Shown: positions 19,807 to 29,231, counted from the first letter of the stretch. The stretch: 64,000 nt of DNA from Bacillus infantis (GCF_020171945.1 NZ_JAIVAP010000002.1:248001-312000), one strand, 5' to 3'. The notes: generated by a model not told the origin, from the letters alone. Numbers and translations: made by a program.

Positions 19807-21519
19807 GTGAATCAGGGAGCGATAAAATATATATGGATCATTTGGGCGCTGATTGTGCCTGCGGGAGTCTGGCTTACCTATACCCTTTATCCCCCGCAGC
19901 CTGCTGCTTTAAATGTTGATGTCCTGGCATTTATGCTGCTTATGTTTTTTGTATCATCCATGCCGATCATTATTAATAATGTGCCGGTGTTTATGCTGCA
20001 GTGGGTGTCATTTGCCGTTTTCCTGGCTTTCGGCATTTTTATCGAAATGCTGCTTGTGCAGGCTTCAGTTATCTTTCTCCTCCTGAAGCTCAGGCTGCCG
20101 AAAAGCCAGTCTTACAGGTTCCCGCTCAATTCGTTCATGTTCTTTGTGGTTTCCTTTATCAGCGGTGTGTTCTATTATTCCCTTGGAGGGAAGCAGGGTG
20201 CAGACCTGATGGAACACGGCCCTTCATTATGGCTGTCCATCCTGTATCCGATTGTCTATTATGTTGTGAATCAGCTTGTCCTTTCCCTGATCCTCTTTTT
20301 CCTGCACAAGCAGAAAACGAATTTCTTCGGGAAGGATTTTATATGGGAGTCGCTTACATCAATCATGACGCTGCCGGTCGGATTCATGCTCTATATACTG
20401 TACCAGGAAGTGGGGCTATTATCCATCCTGTTTGTGGGCGTACCGTTCGCCAGCCTGTCTATCATTCTTGGACTCTATAATTCCAGCGAAAAGGTGAACG
20501 ATTATCTGCACAAAGCAGCCGAAATCGGCCATCAGCTTGCTGAGAGGCTCAACAGGAACGAAGTGATGGAGCTTTTTATCGAAAAGCTGATTGGCATGCT
20601 GCCGGTTGACTATGCATATATCCTTGATGTGGTCGATGAGTCTGAGCTCAAGCTCCTATACCAGGTAGAGGATGGAGAGAGGACCACACCGTCAGCACTT
20701 CCGCTGCGCAGAAATGAGGGCATCAGCGGCCTTGTATGGGCTACAGGGAAAGCAGCCCTCTTCAGTACAAAAAAAGAATGGAAGACGGCAGCCAAGGGCT
20801 ATATGCCGAAAGAGGTCGAAAGCGTCCTCTGCGTGCCGATCGCCCGCTCAAGCAAAGTTGTCGGCGTCCTCCTTCTCGCGTCCCGAAAGAAAAGGGCATA
20901 TGAAAAATATCAGCTGATGATTGTGGACATCCTCTGTTCTCACTTCGCAGTCGCCATTGAAAACGCCAGGAACTATGAAAGAACAAAGGAAAACAGCGAA
21001 CGCTGCGCATTGACGAAGCTGTATAACTACCGCTATTTTGACGGCCTTCTTGCAGAAGAGTTCAGCGGAATGGAATCCGGAAAAAGGAGCGTCCTCTCGC
21101 TTATCATACTGGATATCGACCACTTCAAAAGTGTCAATGATACCTTCGGGCACCAGAGCGGGAACGAGATCCTGATTGAACTGGCAGAAAGGCTGTCCTT
21201 GCTCACCGAGCCATATGGAACCACAGCGCGATATGGCGGAGAAGAGTTTGTCGTCCTGCTCCCTGACCTGGAAAAGAAGGAGGCTCTCGAGCTTGCCGAG
21301 GTCATCCGCCTTGCCATCGCCACCCAGCCTTTTACCATCAGCCAGCATATGGACGGAGACGGCTCCACACTCTCTGTCAGCATCACCGCCTCGATCGGCG
21401 TCGCCTCCGCACCACTGGATGCAGATGATCCGCTCGCCCTCATCCGCCATGCCGACCGTGCATTGTATGTCGGCGCGAAAAGGGCAGGGAGAAATCGGGT
21501 GGCGGAGTATGTGAAATAG
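19807..21519 (+). CDS. Membrane diguanylate cyclase (multi-TM, GAF, GGDEF)
   Basis: A 570-residue protein. Residues 1-210 hold about seven membrane helices; a GAF-type domain spans roughly 235-395 (SVLCVPIARSSKVVGVLLLAS is its strand-turn-strand core, split by family variation); the GGDEF domain covers about 405-570 with active-site GGEEF at 477-481 in RYGGEEFVVLLP. It should make cyclic di-GMP from two GTP at the membrane. I see no RxxD inhibitory I-site before GGEEF. The GTG start follows GGGAGGGGGG; the frame from 19744 is longer but has no ribosome site. It has its own promoter and terminator and stands beside the pilus locus, whose PilB carries a c-di-GMP-type MshEN domain. Confidence 0.9.
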   Translation: MNQGAIKYIWIIWALIVPAGVWLTYTLYPPQPAALNVDVLAFMLLMFFVSSMPIIINNVPVFMLQWVSFAVFLAFGIFIEMLLVQASVIFLLLKLRLPKSQSYRFPLNSFMFFVVSFISGVFYYSLGGKQGADLMEHGPSLWLSILYPIVYYVVNQLVLSLILFFLHKQKTNFFGKDFIWESLTSIMTLPVGFMLYILYQEVGLLSILFVGVPFASLSIILGLYNSSEKVNDYLHKAAEIGHQLAERLNRNEVMELFIEKLIGMLPVDYAYILDVVDESELKLLYQVEDGERTTPSALPLRRNEGISGLVWATGKAALFSTKKEWKTAAKGYMPKEVESVLCVPIARSSKVVGVLLLASRKKRAYEKYQLMIVDILCSHFAVAIENARNYERTKENSERCALTKLYNYRYFDGLLAEEFSGMESGKRSVLSLIILDIDHFKSVNDTFGHQSGNEILIELAERLSLLTEPYGTTARYGGEEFVVLLPDLEKKEALELAEVIRLAIATQPFTISQHMDGDGSTLSVSITASIGVASAPLDADDPLALIRHADRALYVGAKRAGRNRVAEYVK

Positions 21520-21520
21520 G

Positions 21521-21553
21521 AAAATCCCTTATTAGGGATTTTTTTATTTTTTT
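21521..21553 (+). terminator. Terminator of the GGDEF gene
   Basis: AAATCCCT / AGGGATTT stem, TATT loop and a T-rich tail, three bases after the stop. Confidence 0.88.
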
Positions 21554-21619
21554 CATTTTTGGCAGTTCCTTATATAAAAAACAAACTGCAAAATGTGATA
21601 ATTTCCGCAAGATAAAGCT

Positions 21620-21647
21620 TTGGAATCTATAGGTAAATTGGTATAAT
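21620..21647 (+). promoter_or_regulatory. Promoter of the VWA protein gene
   Basis: TTGGAA (21620-21625) and a perfect TATAAT (21642-21647) with a 16-base spacer, about 70 bases upstream of the start. Confidence 0.45.
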
Positions 21648-21715
21648 AATAGTAAAAATGACACAGTTGACATCTGAGAGTTTTATATAGAGGAAAATAA
21701 GAAAGGGGGAACATG

Positions 21716-24568
21716 ATGAGGAAGTATAATAAAGCTTTATCTGCCATCCTGATGCTGCAGCTGCTTATCCTTATGCTTTCCTATACAGGAAAGGAAATAT
21801 TGGCAGCAGAAGAGGCAGGGGTGGATTTTAGCGCAAAGGCGTCGCAATCTGTCATCGTCAAACCGCAGAACAGCAATGCCGAGGGAAGCATCGACTTCCA
21901 TCTGACGCCAAAAGGCAAAGCCACTAACGCAAACCGCGACCCTATTGATGTAGTGTTTGTTTTTGATAAGTCGGGGTCGATGGAAGATGGAGAATTTGGC
22001 AATACCAAAATGGATAGTGCCAGGAGTGCATTAAAAGAAGCATTAACTTATTTTGAAGATAACTCAAGAAACGGAGATCGTTTCGCATTTATACCTTTTA
22101 GTGATAAAGTTGAAGGTGATTTGTACTTCTCGATTGACGGTAAAAGTAATTTTAATGCAATAAGGTCCAGATTGGACCAATTGACTCCTAAGGGAGGTAC
22201 TAATTACGCTGCAGCTCTTAATAAAGCAGATGCTTTTTTAACTGGAAGTACAAATAAGAAGTATATAATTTTCCTTACAGATGGTGAGCCAACAGTAGCT
22301 ACTATCAATAGAAGCATTACATATAGAGAAGTTTCATCTACGTACTATGGAATTCCAACAAGATTAGGGAAAGAAGTTACAAAAAGACATGATATAAATT
22401 TTGCAATTACCGTTTCTGGAAATGGGATAGCTCAATTTACTGACAACAAGGGATATACTCGGCCAACGTATGTAGATTCTTCACCTTTTTTTACAACAGA
22501 AGAAATAAACAGCATAATACGGGAAGACATTAGATCATCAGCAGTTTCTTTAGCATCTAAAAGTATTAAGTTATTTTCAATTGGATTTGGAAATGATGCA
22601 GAAGTAGATATGGAATATTTAAGAAGAATCTCTGAAATAACAGGCACTGTTGCCAGGCAGGCAAATAAATCAAATATCTCCTCTATCTTTCAGGATATTT
22701 CAAAAGATATTAATAACCCATCGATTCAGGGAGAGATAAAAGTAGATTTAAAGCCATTCAATGGTAAAGTCCAAATTAAAGAAGGGTTAAACGCCCGTAT
22801 GGATGACGAAGGAAATGCAATTATCAGCTTTAATTTTGGATATCAGATTAATCAGGCAGCACCGCCTCCTATAGATATGACACTACCTTTGGTCTTCAAA
22901 GAAACTGGAACATACACTTTCAATAATATTAACTTAACTTATAGTGATCTAACTGGGATTTCGCGATTAAAATCCCATTCTCCAATAACAATCGAAGTTA
23001 AAGCCGATGCGCCTCCTGGCTTCAAGGGGACAATGAATCTGCAAGGGTCGGCCAATACGCCCGATAATCTTATAAAGTTGAGCGGGTCGACAGGAATCAC
23101 TAATGAGTTCGAAGTCCAGTATACGCTCAATCCGTTTGGACTTGTTAATAATACTGTTAATGGATCATTGTCCAACCTGAAAATTGTTCAGCCGCTCCCT
23201 GATGGAGTATCTTTAGTAAATTCTCCTGGCGCAGCAGTGGTAATCCTTCCTGATGGCAGAAAGGCAATTGAACTAACATTGTCAAGTTCGGTTATATACA
23301 GCATTGGACGTTTTTTTCCTGAACGGGTGACAGGAGCTTTCAAGCTGAAGGGGGACTGGGCGCTAAGCAATGTCAAAATGCCGGCTGCTGTCTTATACTA
23401 TAAGGACAGCCGCTTTGGAAACCAGCAGACGACAATTGCGGCCTCCAGCCAGGTCATCAATATGAAAGTCAGGCTGAAGGACACGACAAAGCAGCAGGCA
23501 TATGATGGTGATGCAGCAGGCATCATCAGCAAAATCGATCTTAGCGACAATGGGAAAAAGCTGGCGCAGACAGGATTCCCAAATGATCAGGGGCTGCTCA
23601 ATAAGCCGATCATGGATATGCGCTTTACTGATAACAATAAAGCAATTGAAGTCATTTACAGTGATGGCAGCAAGGCTACAATTTATCTGGTACTTGATTA
23701 TGAAATGACAGGTGTGGACACAGGCAAGTCATATAACAGCAGCGAAAAGGCAAATGAACATGTCAACGTGAAACTGACAAAACTGGTTGCGGGCCAGGGC
23801 GTCAAATATTATTACAAAATCATAAACGAAAAAGGCACAGCTGAGTGGAAGGAATTCTCACCAGATGAAGATATCCTTCTGACAGAGCCTGGGGAAAACA
23901 CCATAATGATTAAAGCCATTGGCGGATTCTCGGCTACTGACCAGCCAGTTACAAAATCACTTACAATTGAGAAGAGAATAGAATCAATCAATGTTTCACC
24001 TGATCCAATTGAAGTGGAAATAGATAAAACCGCAGCATACAATATAGAAATCCTGCCGGTGGATGCAACCAATAAGGATTTGGAAATTATAATAGCTGAT
24101 ACCGAAATTGCAACCCTTGTCGGAGATAATTCCGTTTATGGACATAAAAAGGGTGAAACAGAACTAATTGTCAAAACGACTGATGGCTCAAAGCTTGAAA
24201 AGAGGGTCAAAATAATCGTTAAAGATCCTTACATCGCCCTTCAGGAGATTAAGTTCAAAAAAGCAGTCTATAAGCTGGAAATCAATAAGAAAGTCAACAT
24301 TGAATCACTATTGATATTCAATCCGGAAAAGGCTACAAAGAAGAAAATCACTGAGGTCTTCACAGCCGATGCGAAGAATGGCAGTGTTAGAGTTTTACAG
24401 GATGGAGACGATTTCTATCTGGAAGCAGCAGGTATCGGCTATACAACCGTAACAGCTGTTGCCGAGGAACAACGGGATAAATCCAAGCCAAAAGCTTCGG
24501 CTTTATTTGAGGTAGTCAATCCGGATGGTTCTGGAAATGACGGCACAGACAGCGGAGGCCGCTGGTAA
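21716..24568 (+). CDS. Secreted von Willebrand factor A protein, probable pilus-associated adhesin
   Basis: About 950 residues. A Sec signal peptide covers residues 1-31. The VWA domain (about 75-320) has a complete MIDAS: DKSGS at 84-88, Thr162 in GGTNYA and Asp189 in LTDGEPT, so it should bind a divalent metal. A beta-rich central part follows, then a bacterial Ig-like (Big_2) domain near 755-830 (SINVSPDPIEVEIDKTAAY). The C-terminus NDGTDSGGRW has no LPXTG or membrane anchor. ATG 21716 is preferred to 21713 for spacing from GGGGG. The VWA part is clearly more A/T-rich than the rest. It is convergent with the minor-pilin operon; a tip adhesin role like other VWA pilus proteins is inferred. 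Confidence 0.85.
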   Translation: MRKYNKALSAILMLQLLILMLSYTGKEILAAEEAGVDFSAKASQSVIVKPQNSNAEGSIDFHLTPKGKATNANRDPIDVVFVFDKSGSMEDGEFGNTKMDSARSALKEALTYFEDNSRNGDRFAFIPFSDKVEGDLYFSIDGKSNFNAIRSRLDQLTPKGGTNYAAALNKADAFLTGSTNKKYIIFLTDGEPTVATINRSITYREVSSTYYGIPTRLGKEVTKRHDINFAITVSGNGIAQFTDNKGYTRPTYVDSSPFFTTEEINSIIREDIRSSAVSLASKSIKLFSIGFGNDAEVDMEYLRRISEITGTVARQANKSNISSIFQDISKDINNPSIQGEIKVDLKPFNGKVQIKEGLNARMDDEGNAIISFNFGYQINQAAPPPIDMTLPLVFKETGTYTFNNINLTYSDLTGISRLKSHSPITIEVKADAPPGFKGTMNLQGSANTPDNLIKLSGSTGITNEFEVQYTLNPFGLVNNTVNGSLSNLKIVQPLPDGVSLVNSPGAAVVILPDGRKAIELTLSSSVIYSIGRFFPERVTGAFKLKGDWALSNVKMPAAVLYYKDSRFGNQQTTIAASSQVINMKVRLKDTTKQQAYDGDAAGIISKIDLSDNGKKLAQTGFPNDQGLLNKPIMDMRFTDNNKAIEVIYSDGSKATIYLVLDYEMTGVDTGKSYNSSEKANEHVNVKLTKLVAGQGVKYYYKIINEKGTAEWKEFSPDEDILLTEPGENTIMIKAIGGFSATDQPVTKSLTIEKRIESINVSPDPIEVEIDKTAAYNIEILPVDATNKDLEIIIADTEIATLVGDNSVYGHKKGETELIVKTTDGSKLEKRVKIIVKDPYIALQEIKFKKAVYKLEINKKVNIESLLIFNPEKATKKKITEVFTADAKNGSVRVLQDGDDFYLEAAGIGYTTVTAVAEEQRDKSKPKASALFEVVNPDGSGNDGTDSGGRW

Positions 24569-24589
24569 ATACATTGGTGAATAACAAGA

Positions 24590-24622
24590 AAAGGTGCTGC
24601 AGCATGTGCAGCACCTTTCTTT
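24590..24622. terminator. Bidirectional terminator between VWA gene and pilin operon
   Basis: Perfect 12-bp stem AAAGGTGCTGCA / TGCAGCACCTTT with a five-base loop; followed by TCTTTATT on plus and TCTTGTTATT on minus. Confidence 0.88.
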
Positions 24623-26612
24623 ATTCTACCAGCAGTTCATCTGAGAAAATTTGCAGCTGTTCAGCCAGCGGCAATAATTCAATTCTTTTTAGAAGAACAT
24701 CCTGGTCGTATTTTACAACAAATCTGGAGAACTTCCCTTCCTGTGTTAAAGTGGGCAGATTATCTATGTTTGAGCCAACTTCTCCCCGGATTGCATTGAT
24801 CGTCAGGTTCTCCTTGGCAAAAATTCCCCCATTTATATAAAACAGTGATCCCACTCCATATAGCACAGCATTCTCTTCGGTATAGAAAAATCCTTTAAGC
24901 GGTTTGATTCTGGAATCATTTTCAGGAAGATAGGGTTTCTTATCTTCATCTGTGTCATCATAGTTGTTAAATTCATCAATTCTTGTAATCATTAAATCCT
25001 GTTTGGCCATTAAGATGATCTGCTGTTCCTCGCCGCCTTTGGATAAACCTAAAATATTGGCATTGGAAATGGACGCATTGCCGCCTGCATAAACAACGGA
25101 ATCAAATTCCACGGCGTCGTCTTCCTGGCCGGCATCAGAGTTTTCACCTTTGACAGTGAACTCATTGGCAGCAATAATATTTTCGCTTATTTTTATAGAA
25201 GTATTGGAAGGCTGAATGGTCAGGCTTTCCCCTGTCAGTATATCGCCTTTTGCTTTTAGCTGGGCTCCTTCATGGGACTCGGCCATTATCGAATCAGCAG
25301 ATATGACTTTTTTCTCTATATCGAGGTTCCCGTTTAAATTTAAAATGTAGGTTTTACCTGTTACATATACATTATCCATCAGCGAAAGATTTTGATAACT
25401 GGTAAGGTACAGATCTCCTTCTACAATCAATTTGCCGGCGAATGTAATCGGATTCTGGGTGCTCATGACAACAAGATTTCCATAAATCTTAAAATCGTCA
25501 GAAATATAAAGTCCCTGTTCACTGCTGTCTATGATATAACTGCCTGCAGTAGGGGTTATATTTTCACCAAGGGTCGATAAAGGGCTGCTTTGCCCTTCAA
25601 TGACTTTTACAAAGCCATCCTCCGTAATTTCATAGGCCCTTACCGGCAAGGCGGAAATCTCGCTCCTGAGCTTTTCTTTAAAGCTTGTCCCTTCATCAGC
25701 GACTGATTGGCTGATTGCAGTATCCTCCAGCATATCCCGCAGACTTTGCCTGAAGGTTTTATCGTAATCAATATTGAAAAACTGGCTGTCATGCTTTAAT
25801 GGAGGGATGTCCCCTTTGTAGAAATTATCTTCATCTTTTACAATGTCAAGCAGGTGGGATGAACTGCTGTACAAATCCCCCATTAGGGAAGGCATTGGTG
25901 TTCCATGAGTTTTCTCTGTTCCACTGTCATCTTCGTAGTGAGCGTCCTCGTCAATATACAGCCTGTTGGCATAAGTATTACCAGCGATGTTAGGAGAGCC
26001 GTTTAAGAATAAGCCGGAATCCTCCTCATCCGACTCTGAGCCGACCGCATACTTTAAAAAGCTTGGCAGCGGTGACAAAATGATCCGCTTTTTAATGGTA
26101 CGCGAGATTTCGCCTTCTGTTTCCTGAGGGTTATTAGTCACTAAGACTAAATCAAGTACCCTGGTAAAATCGGAACCTATTTCAATTTCATAGTCGGCCT
26201 GGTCGAACGAGAGCTGTTTTCCGCATGATACAGAAGGGTCAACAGGCTTGTCTGAACCATTGCTGATGTCAATGATATTAAGGCACTCGAGCTGTGCGGC
26301 ATTCTCAGCCCTGCTTTTTTCAAGTACATCCTCTAAGATGCTGTTCAGCCGTGTATTATAGCCGATTTTGATTTTCTTATTGTCATAATCCATATAATCT
26401 TCCAAATCCAAAGCTGACAGGGAGCGTGAAAGGTCTGAAGTCAAGTTTTCAAGCACCTTTATGCTGCTGTATGTCAGGTCGATGTCCGACTCCCTCGTCT
26501 CCGTTCTTTTGGCACCTCCAATGGCAGAAGCAATGATGCTCAATCCCAGAATAGTGAAGATAAGGGAAATGAGCAGAACGGTAATTAAAGCATTTCCTTG
26601 TTCATTCTTCAT
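24621..26612 (-). CDS. PilX-like pilin-family protein with large beta-helical body
   Basis: A 663-residue protein. The N-terminus MKNEQGNALITVLLISL resembles a PilX-type prepilin: Gly6 followed by a hydrophobic helix, but without Glu at mature position 5. Residues 60-330 are mixed; 340-560 consist of short repeating strands with turns (IYGNLVVMS, LIVEGDLYLTS, VYVTGKTYIL) like bactofilin or polymer-forming beta-helices. AGGAGGG lies 8 bases before the chosen ATG. It overlaps the preceding prepilin gene by 11 bases and is the last of three. PilX-type proteins are large minor pilins at the tip. Calling it so is inference from the N-terminus, gene order and neighbours. Confidence 0.75.
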   Translation of the reverse strand: MKNEQGNALITVLLISLIFTILGLSIIASAIGGAKRTETRESDIDLTYSSIKVLENLTSDLSRSLSALDLEDYMDYDNKKIKIGYNTRLNSILEDVLEKSRAENAAQLECLNIIDISNGSDKPVDPSVSCGKQLSFDQADYEIEIGSDFTRVLDLVLVTNNPQETEGEISRTIKKRIILSPLPSFLKYAVGSESDEEDSGLFLNGSPNIAGNTYANRLYIDEDAHYEDDSGTEKTHGTPMPSLMGDLYSSSSHLLDIVKDEDNFYKGDIPPLKHDSQFFNIDYDKTFRQSLRDMLEDTAISQSVADEGTSFKEKLRSEISALPVRAYEITEDGFVKVIEGQSSPLSTLGENITPTAGSYIIDSSEQGLYISDDFKIYGNLVVMSTQNPITFAGKLIVEGDLYLTSYQNLSLMDNVYVTGKTYILNLNGNLDIEKKVISADSIMAESHEGAQLKAKGDILTGESLTIQPSNTSIKISENIIAANEFTVKGENSDAGQEDDAVEFDSVVYAGGNASISNANILGLSKGGEEQQIILMAKQDLMITRIDEFNNYDDTDEDKKPYLPENDSRIKPLKGFFYTEENAVLYGVGSLFYINGGIFAKENLTINAIRGEVGSNIDNLPTLTQEGKFSRFVVKYDQDVLLKRIELLPLAEQLQIFSDELLVE

Positions 26613-27207
26613 CAGGCGGCCCTCCTGCAGAAAAACCAAATTTGCTGTGAAGGTCTAAAGCTTCTTCCAGACGATGATTATCCAGGCTGTATTCAAGGCT
26701 GATCATGCCTTTGCCGCATGCAGCCTGATCTGCGTTATTAGCACAGTTATAAATAAGCTTTGAGTTATTAAAATCAGATTCAACTTCAAGCGGTTTTCCA
26801 TCGATTTCAAAAACCCGCACTGTTCCGTCTTCTGTGTCCTTTTCGGTCAATTCAATTCTAACTGAGGTTTCTAAACTATTCTTCTTATTGCGGTACACGC
26901 CATAGAATGCTGCCCCACTGCTGTTATTTTCAACCTTATCTACTCCAGTGAACGTTGAATTGACCAGTTCGATACAATCATCTCCACAGCTTCTTACATA
27001 ATCAAAGGGATAAGAGTAAAAGGCATTCATTATCATCGTGGAGGTGTAGTCTGCATCATCCCGCAGCTGCCCTTCGACCTGAATTTTGTTATAAAGCTTA
27101 ATGCCTGAAGTAAAAACGCCGTAAATGACCGGCAATACGATAGCTGTTATGGCAAGCACAGCCAGCAGTTCATATAAGGTAAAACCCTTGTTATCGAAGA
27201 TCTTCAC
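26602..27207 (-). CDS. Prepilin-type minor pilin (PilW/ComGF-like)
   Basis: A 201-residue prepilin. The leader MKIFDNKG is followed by FTLYELLAVLAITAIVLP: cleavage after Gly8, mature Phe1 and Glu5, the canonical type IV pattern. The rest is a mixed globular domain with three or four Cys residues near 74-80 and 163-172 (SCGDDC, NCANNADQAAC) that could form disulfides outside the cell. The start is GTG, supported by GAAGGAG 9 bases upstream. It overlaps the genes on both sides, so the three pilin-like genes are translated from one mRNA. Confidence 0.88.
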   Translation of the reverse strand: MKIFDNKGFTLYELLAVLAITAIVLPVIYGVFTSGIKLYNKIQVEGQLRDDADYTSTMIMNAFYSYPFDYVRSCGDDCIELVNSTFTGVDKVENNSSGAAFYGVYRNKKNSLETSVRIELTEKDTEDGTVRVFEIDGKPLEVESDFNNSKLIYNCANNADQAACGKGMISLEYSLDNHRLEEALDLHSKFGFSAGGPPDEE

Positions 27208-27706
27208 TTTTTATGGCTCCTTCAATTTTAACTGGAGTTTCGCTGCCTTCCCATTCTACGGTTGCTCTAAGAGGTATGGAGGAGGCATCAATTTCTGGAA
27301 CATGCCCCTCTGGCATCGCAATTGAAACATTGTATTCTACATTATTGATTACTATAGGAGCGGGGGTGCAGCTTTGAATACCTTCTGCCTCAGCCGAATG
27401 AAGGCTGCTTCCATCCTTCCATGCTCCCCTGTAGCTCTCATTGCAGATTGTTATTTTCATTTCCTCAGCAGGGTCATCAGTGAATTTTTTTCTGATTTCT
27501 ATAAAACTTTCATTTTCTATGTACATTAAAGCATTCCTTGCTACATTGATTCCGGCAGTTTTGTTTTGGCTGCCGCTGGTATAGCTGTATGCCTGTGTGA
27601 AAAATTTCATAGAGCCTAAAAGAATGATGCTTAAGATGGTTAGGGAAAGGAGGACTTCTACAAGAGTTAGTCCTTTCGAACTACTTAGAATTTTTTTAAG
27701 TTTCAT
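27191..27706 (-). CDS. Prepilin-type minor pilin (PilV-like)
   Basis: A 171-residue prepilin with leader MKLKKILSSSKG and mature LTLVEVLLSLTILSIILLG; cleavage is after Gly12 and Glu5 is present. The start follows GAAGGG; a longer version from 27745 has no ribosome site. It is the first gene of the minus-strand pilin operon. A PilV-PilW-PilX order of small to large minor pilins is typical of priming complexes that begin pilus assembly. Its globular part (CNESYRGAWKDG, SCTPAPIVINNVEYNVSI) holds two Cys. Confidence 0.88.
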   Translation of the reverse strand: MKLKKILSSSKGLTLVEVLLSLTILSIILLGSMKFFTQAYSYTSGSQNKTAGINVARNALMYIENESFIEIRKKFTDDPAEEMKITICNESYRGAWKDGSSLHSAEAEGIQSCTPAPIVINNVEYNVSIAMPEGHVPEIDASSIPLRATVEWEGSETPVKIEGAIKSEDLR

Positions 27707-27736
27707 TAAGACCCTTCTTTCATTCTTTCTTCTTAT

Positions 27737-27742
27737 ATTATA
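27737..27742 (-). promoter_or_regulatory. Candidate -10 of the minor-pilin operon
   Basis: On the minus strand a perfect TATAAT lies 31 bases before the first pilin start in a very A/T-rich divergent region (27707-27860). No good -35 is visible. Confidence 0.35.
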
Positions 27743-27860
27743 CAATATTTTATAGCTATATTTGTCTTAATAGGTCGAAAAAGACAAGTGAAATATATAA
27801 GGAGATTAAAAAGAGAGAAGATTAATAGGACTATATTACCTGCTGGAAGGAGAAGAGTTT

Positions 27861-29231
27861 TTGAGCACATACATATTTGCGTTAATTTCTCTATTGCTGC
27901 TCATCCCGATTGTTTATTTCTTGCCTTTGGGCATGACATTGAAAGGCAAAATTATCACTATCTCAGCTTCCCTGCTGTTTGCCTTAATGGGCGTTGCCGC
28001 ACAAGCAAGCTTTCTGTGGTGGCAGATTATTCTGCTTATGCTCGCTTTAGTGCTGGCGGCTGCATATTTTATGGGAAGCAGAATGCCTAATGCCTTGTTT
28101 TCTGCTGATACTGCTGCAGAAACAGCAGAAGATTCTTTTACAGGCTTCAGTTATCCTCATGAAGAATCAGCTGGTATGGAGACTGAGCTTGATTTGGAAA
28201 CACCTGCAGAAGCGGAAGCAGTTGTACAAGCTGCACCGGATTATAGGATGGAAATCGAAACGGTTATTGAAGAAGCGGGTGAACAAAATGAACCTGCAGA
28301 CTTCATCGGCGGGATGGAAGAAGAAGATCTGGAAGATTTATTTTCAGGAAGAAACCCTGAATCTGCTGAGGAATTAGAGGAACTTTCTGCATCAACAGAC
28401 ATCAGCTCTGATGAAGAGAATGAATTAGCTTTATATGATTCAAGCTTGCAGGATGATGAGGAAATAGAGCCTTTTGTGGAGTTCAGCTTATCAGGGGTTG
28501 AAGACGAAGAACATGAAGAAGATGAAGATACCAGGATAGGGGAATCTGATCTTCCTGTTCAGGAATATATGGCAGATTTAGAAAAGCTGATGCTTGAAGA
28601 GATGGAGTTGCCCGGAGAAAAAGACAGCGAAGAAATAAATGATATTCCATTGGTGCAGATGGAAGAAACACCTGTTTTAGAAGAATCTGTTATTCCGATT
28701 GGCACAGGAGATAATATTCAAGAGATTTATGAGATAAACAGACAAGCTGAGGCAGAATTACTTTTTGAGTCAGAGGAATACTCTAATGAAATTGTCACTC
28801 AAAATGAAGGAGACCTTATCCAAGAAGATAAAGGCCCTGCATTAACCGATATCGAAAAACTGGACTCAGTCCTGGAAAACAGCGATTCTCGATATGACAA
28901 TTTTGAAGCAGAGGAAATGAACGATAGATACACAAATGAACAGGCAATGCTGCAGCATCAGCTTCTTCAGAATTTGCTTGCCCAATTGCAAGCAGCTAAA
29001 AGAGTTCTTGGACAGACCCAATATGAAGAGATGGTAAGGGGCTGTTTGAGCCCAAGCCTTCCGCTTTCTGATTATTATACATTTGCAAGTCTCCTTATAA
29101 AGCACTATGCAGCGGCAAAAGAGTATCAAAAGCTTCAGCTGCTGCTAGGTGACTTGGAAGCCAAATATAAGGATTATCCAATAATTTTACAGGAAATCCA
29201 TTTTTTACAAAAAATATATTTGTCGAAATAG
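27861..29231 (+). CDS. Membrane protein with long acidic domain, unknown
   Basis: A 456-residue protein starting with TTG, which is supported by AAGGAGAAG. Residues 1-75 contain three membrane helices; 80-350 are highly acidic and low in complexity, rich in Glu and Asp, so probably disordered in the cytoplasm; 355-456 form a helical C-terminal domain (AMLQHQLLQNLLAQLQAAKRV) that resembles TPR-like helical bundles. I do not recognise a family. It opens the plus-strand pilus gene run, divergent from the minor pilins, so a role in pilus assembly or anchoring is a guess from position only. Confidence 0.7.
   Translation: MSTYIFALISLLLLIPIVYFLPLGMTLKGKIITISASLLFALMGVAAQASFLWWQIILLMLALVLAAAYFMGSRMPNALFSADTAAETAEDSFTGFSYPHEESAGMETELDLETPAEAEAVVQAAPDYRMEIETVIEEAGEQNEPADFIGGMEEEDLEDLFSGRNPESAEELEELSASTDISSDEENELALYDSSLQDDEEIEPFVEFSLSGVEDEEHEEDEDTRIGESDLPVQEYMADLEKLMLEEMELPGEKDSEEINDIPLVQMEETPVLEESVIPIGTGDNIQEIYEINRQAEAELLFESEEYSNEIVTQNEGDLIQEDKGPALTDIEKLDSVLENSDSRYDNFEAEEMNDRYTNEQAMLQHQLLQNLLAQLQAAKRVLGQTQYEEMVRGCLSPSLPLSDYYTFASLLIKHYAAAKEYQKLQLLLGDLEAKYKDYPIILQEIHFLQKIYLSK

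Noticed and set aside
21665-21700. TTGACA upstream of the VWA gene as a -35 element.
   Set aside because: No -10 lies at 16-18 bases; the TTGGAA/TATAAT pair upstream is better.
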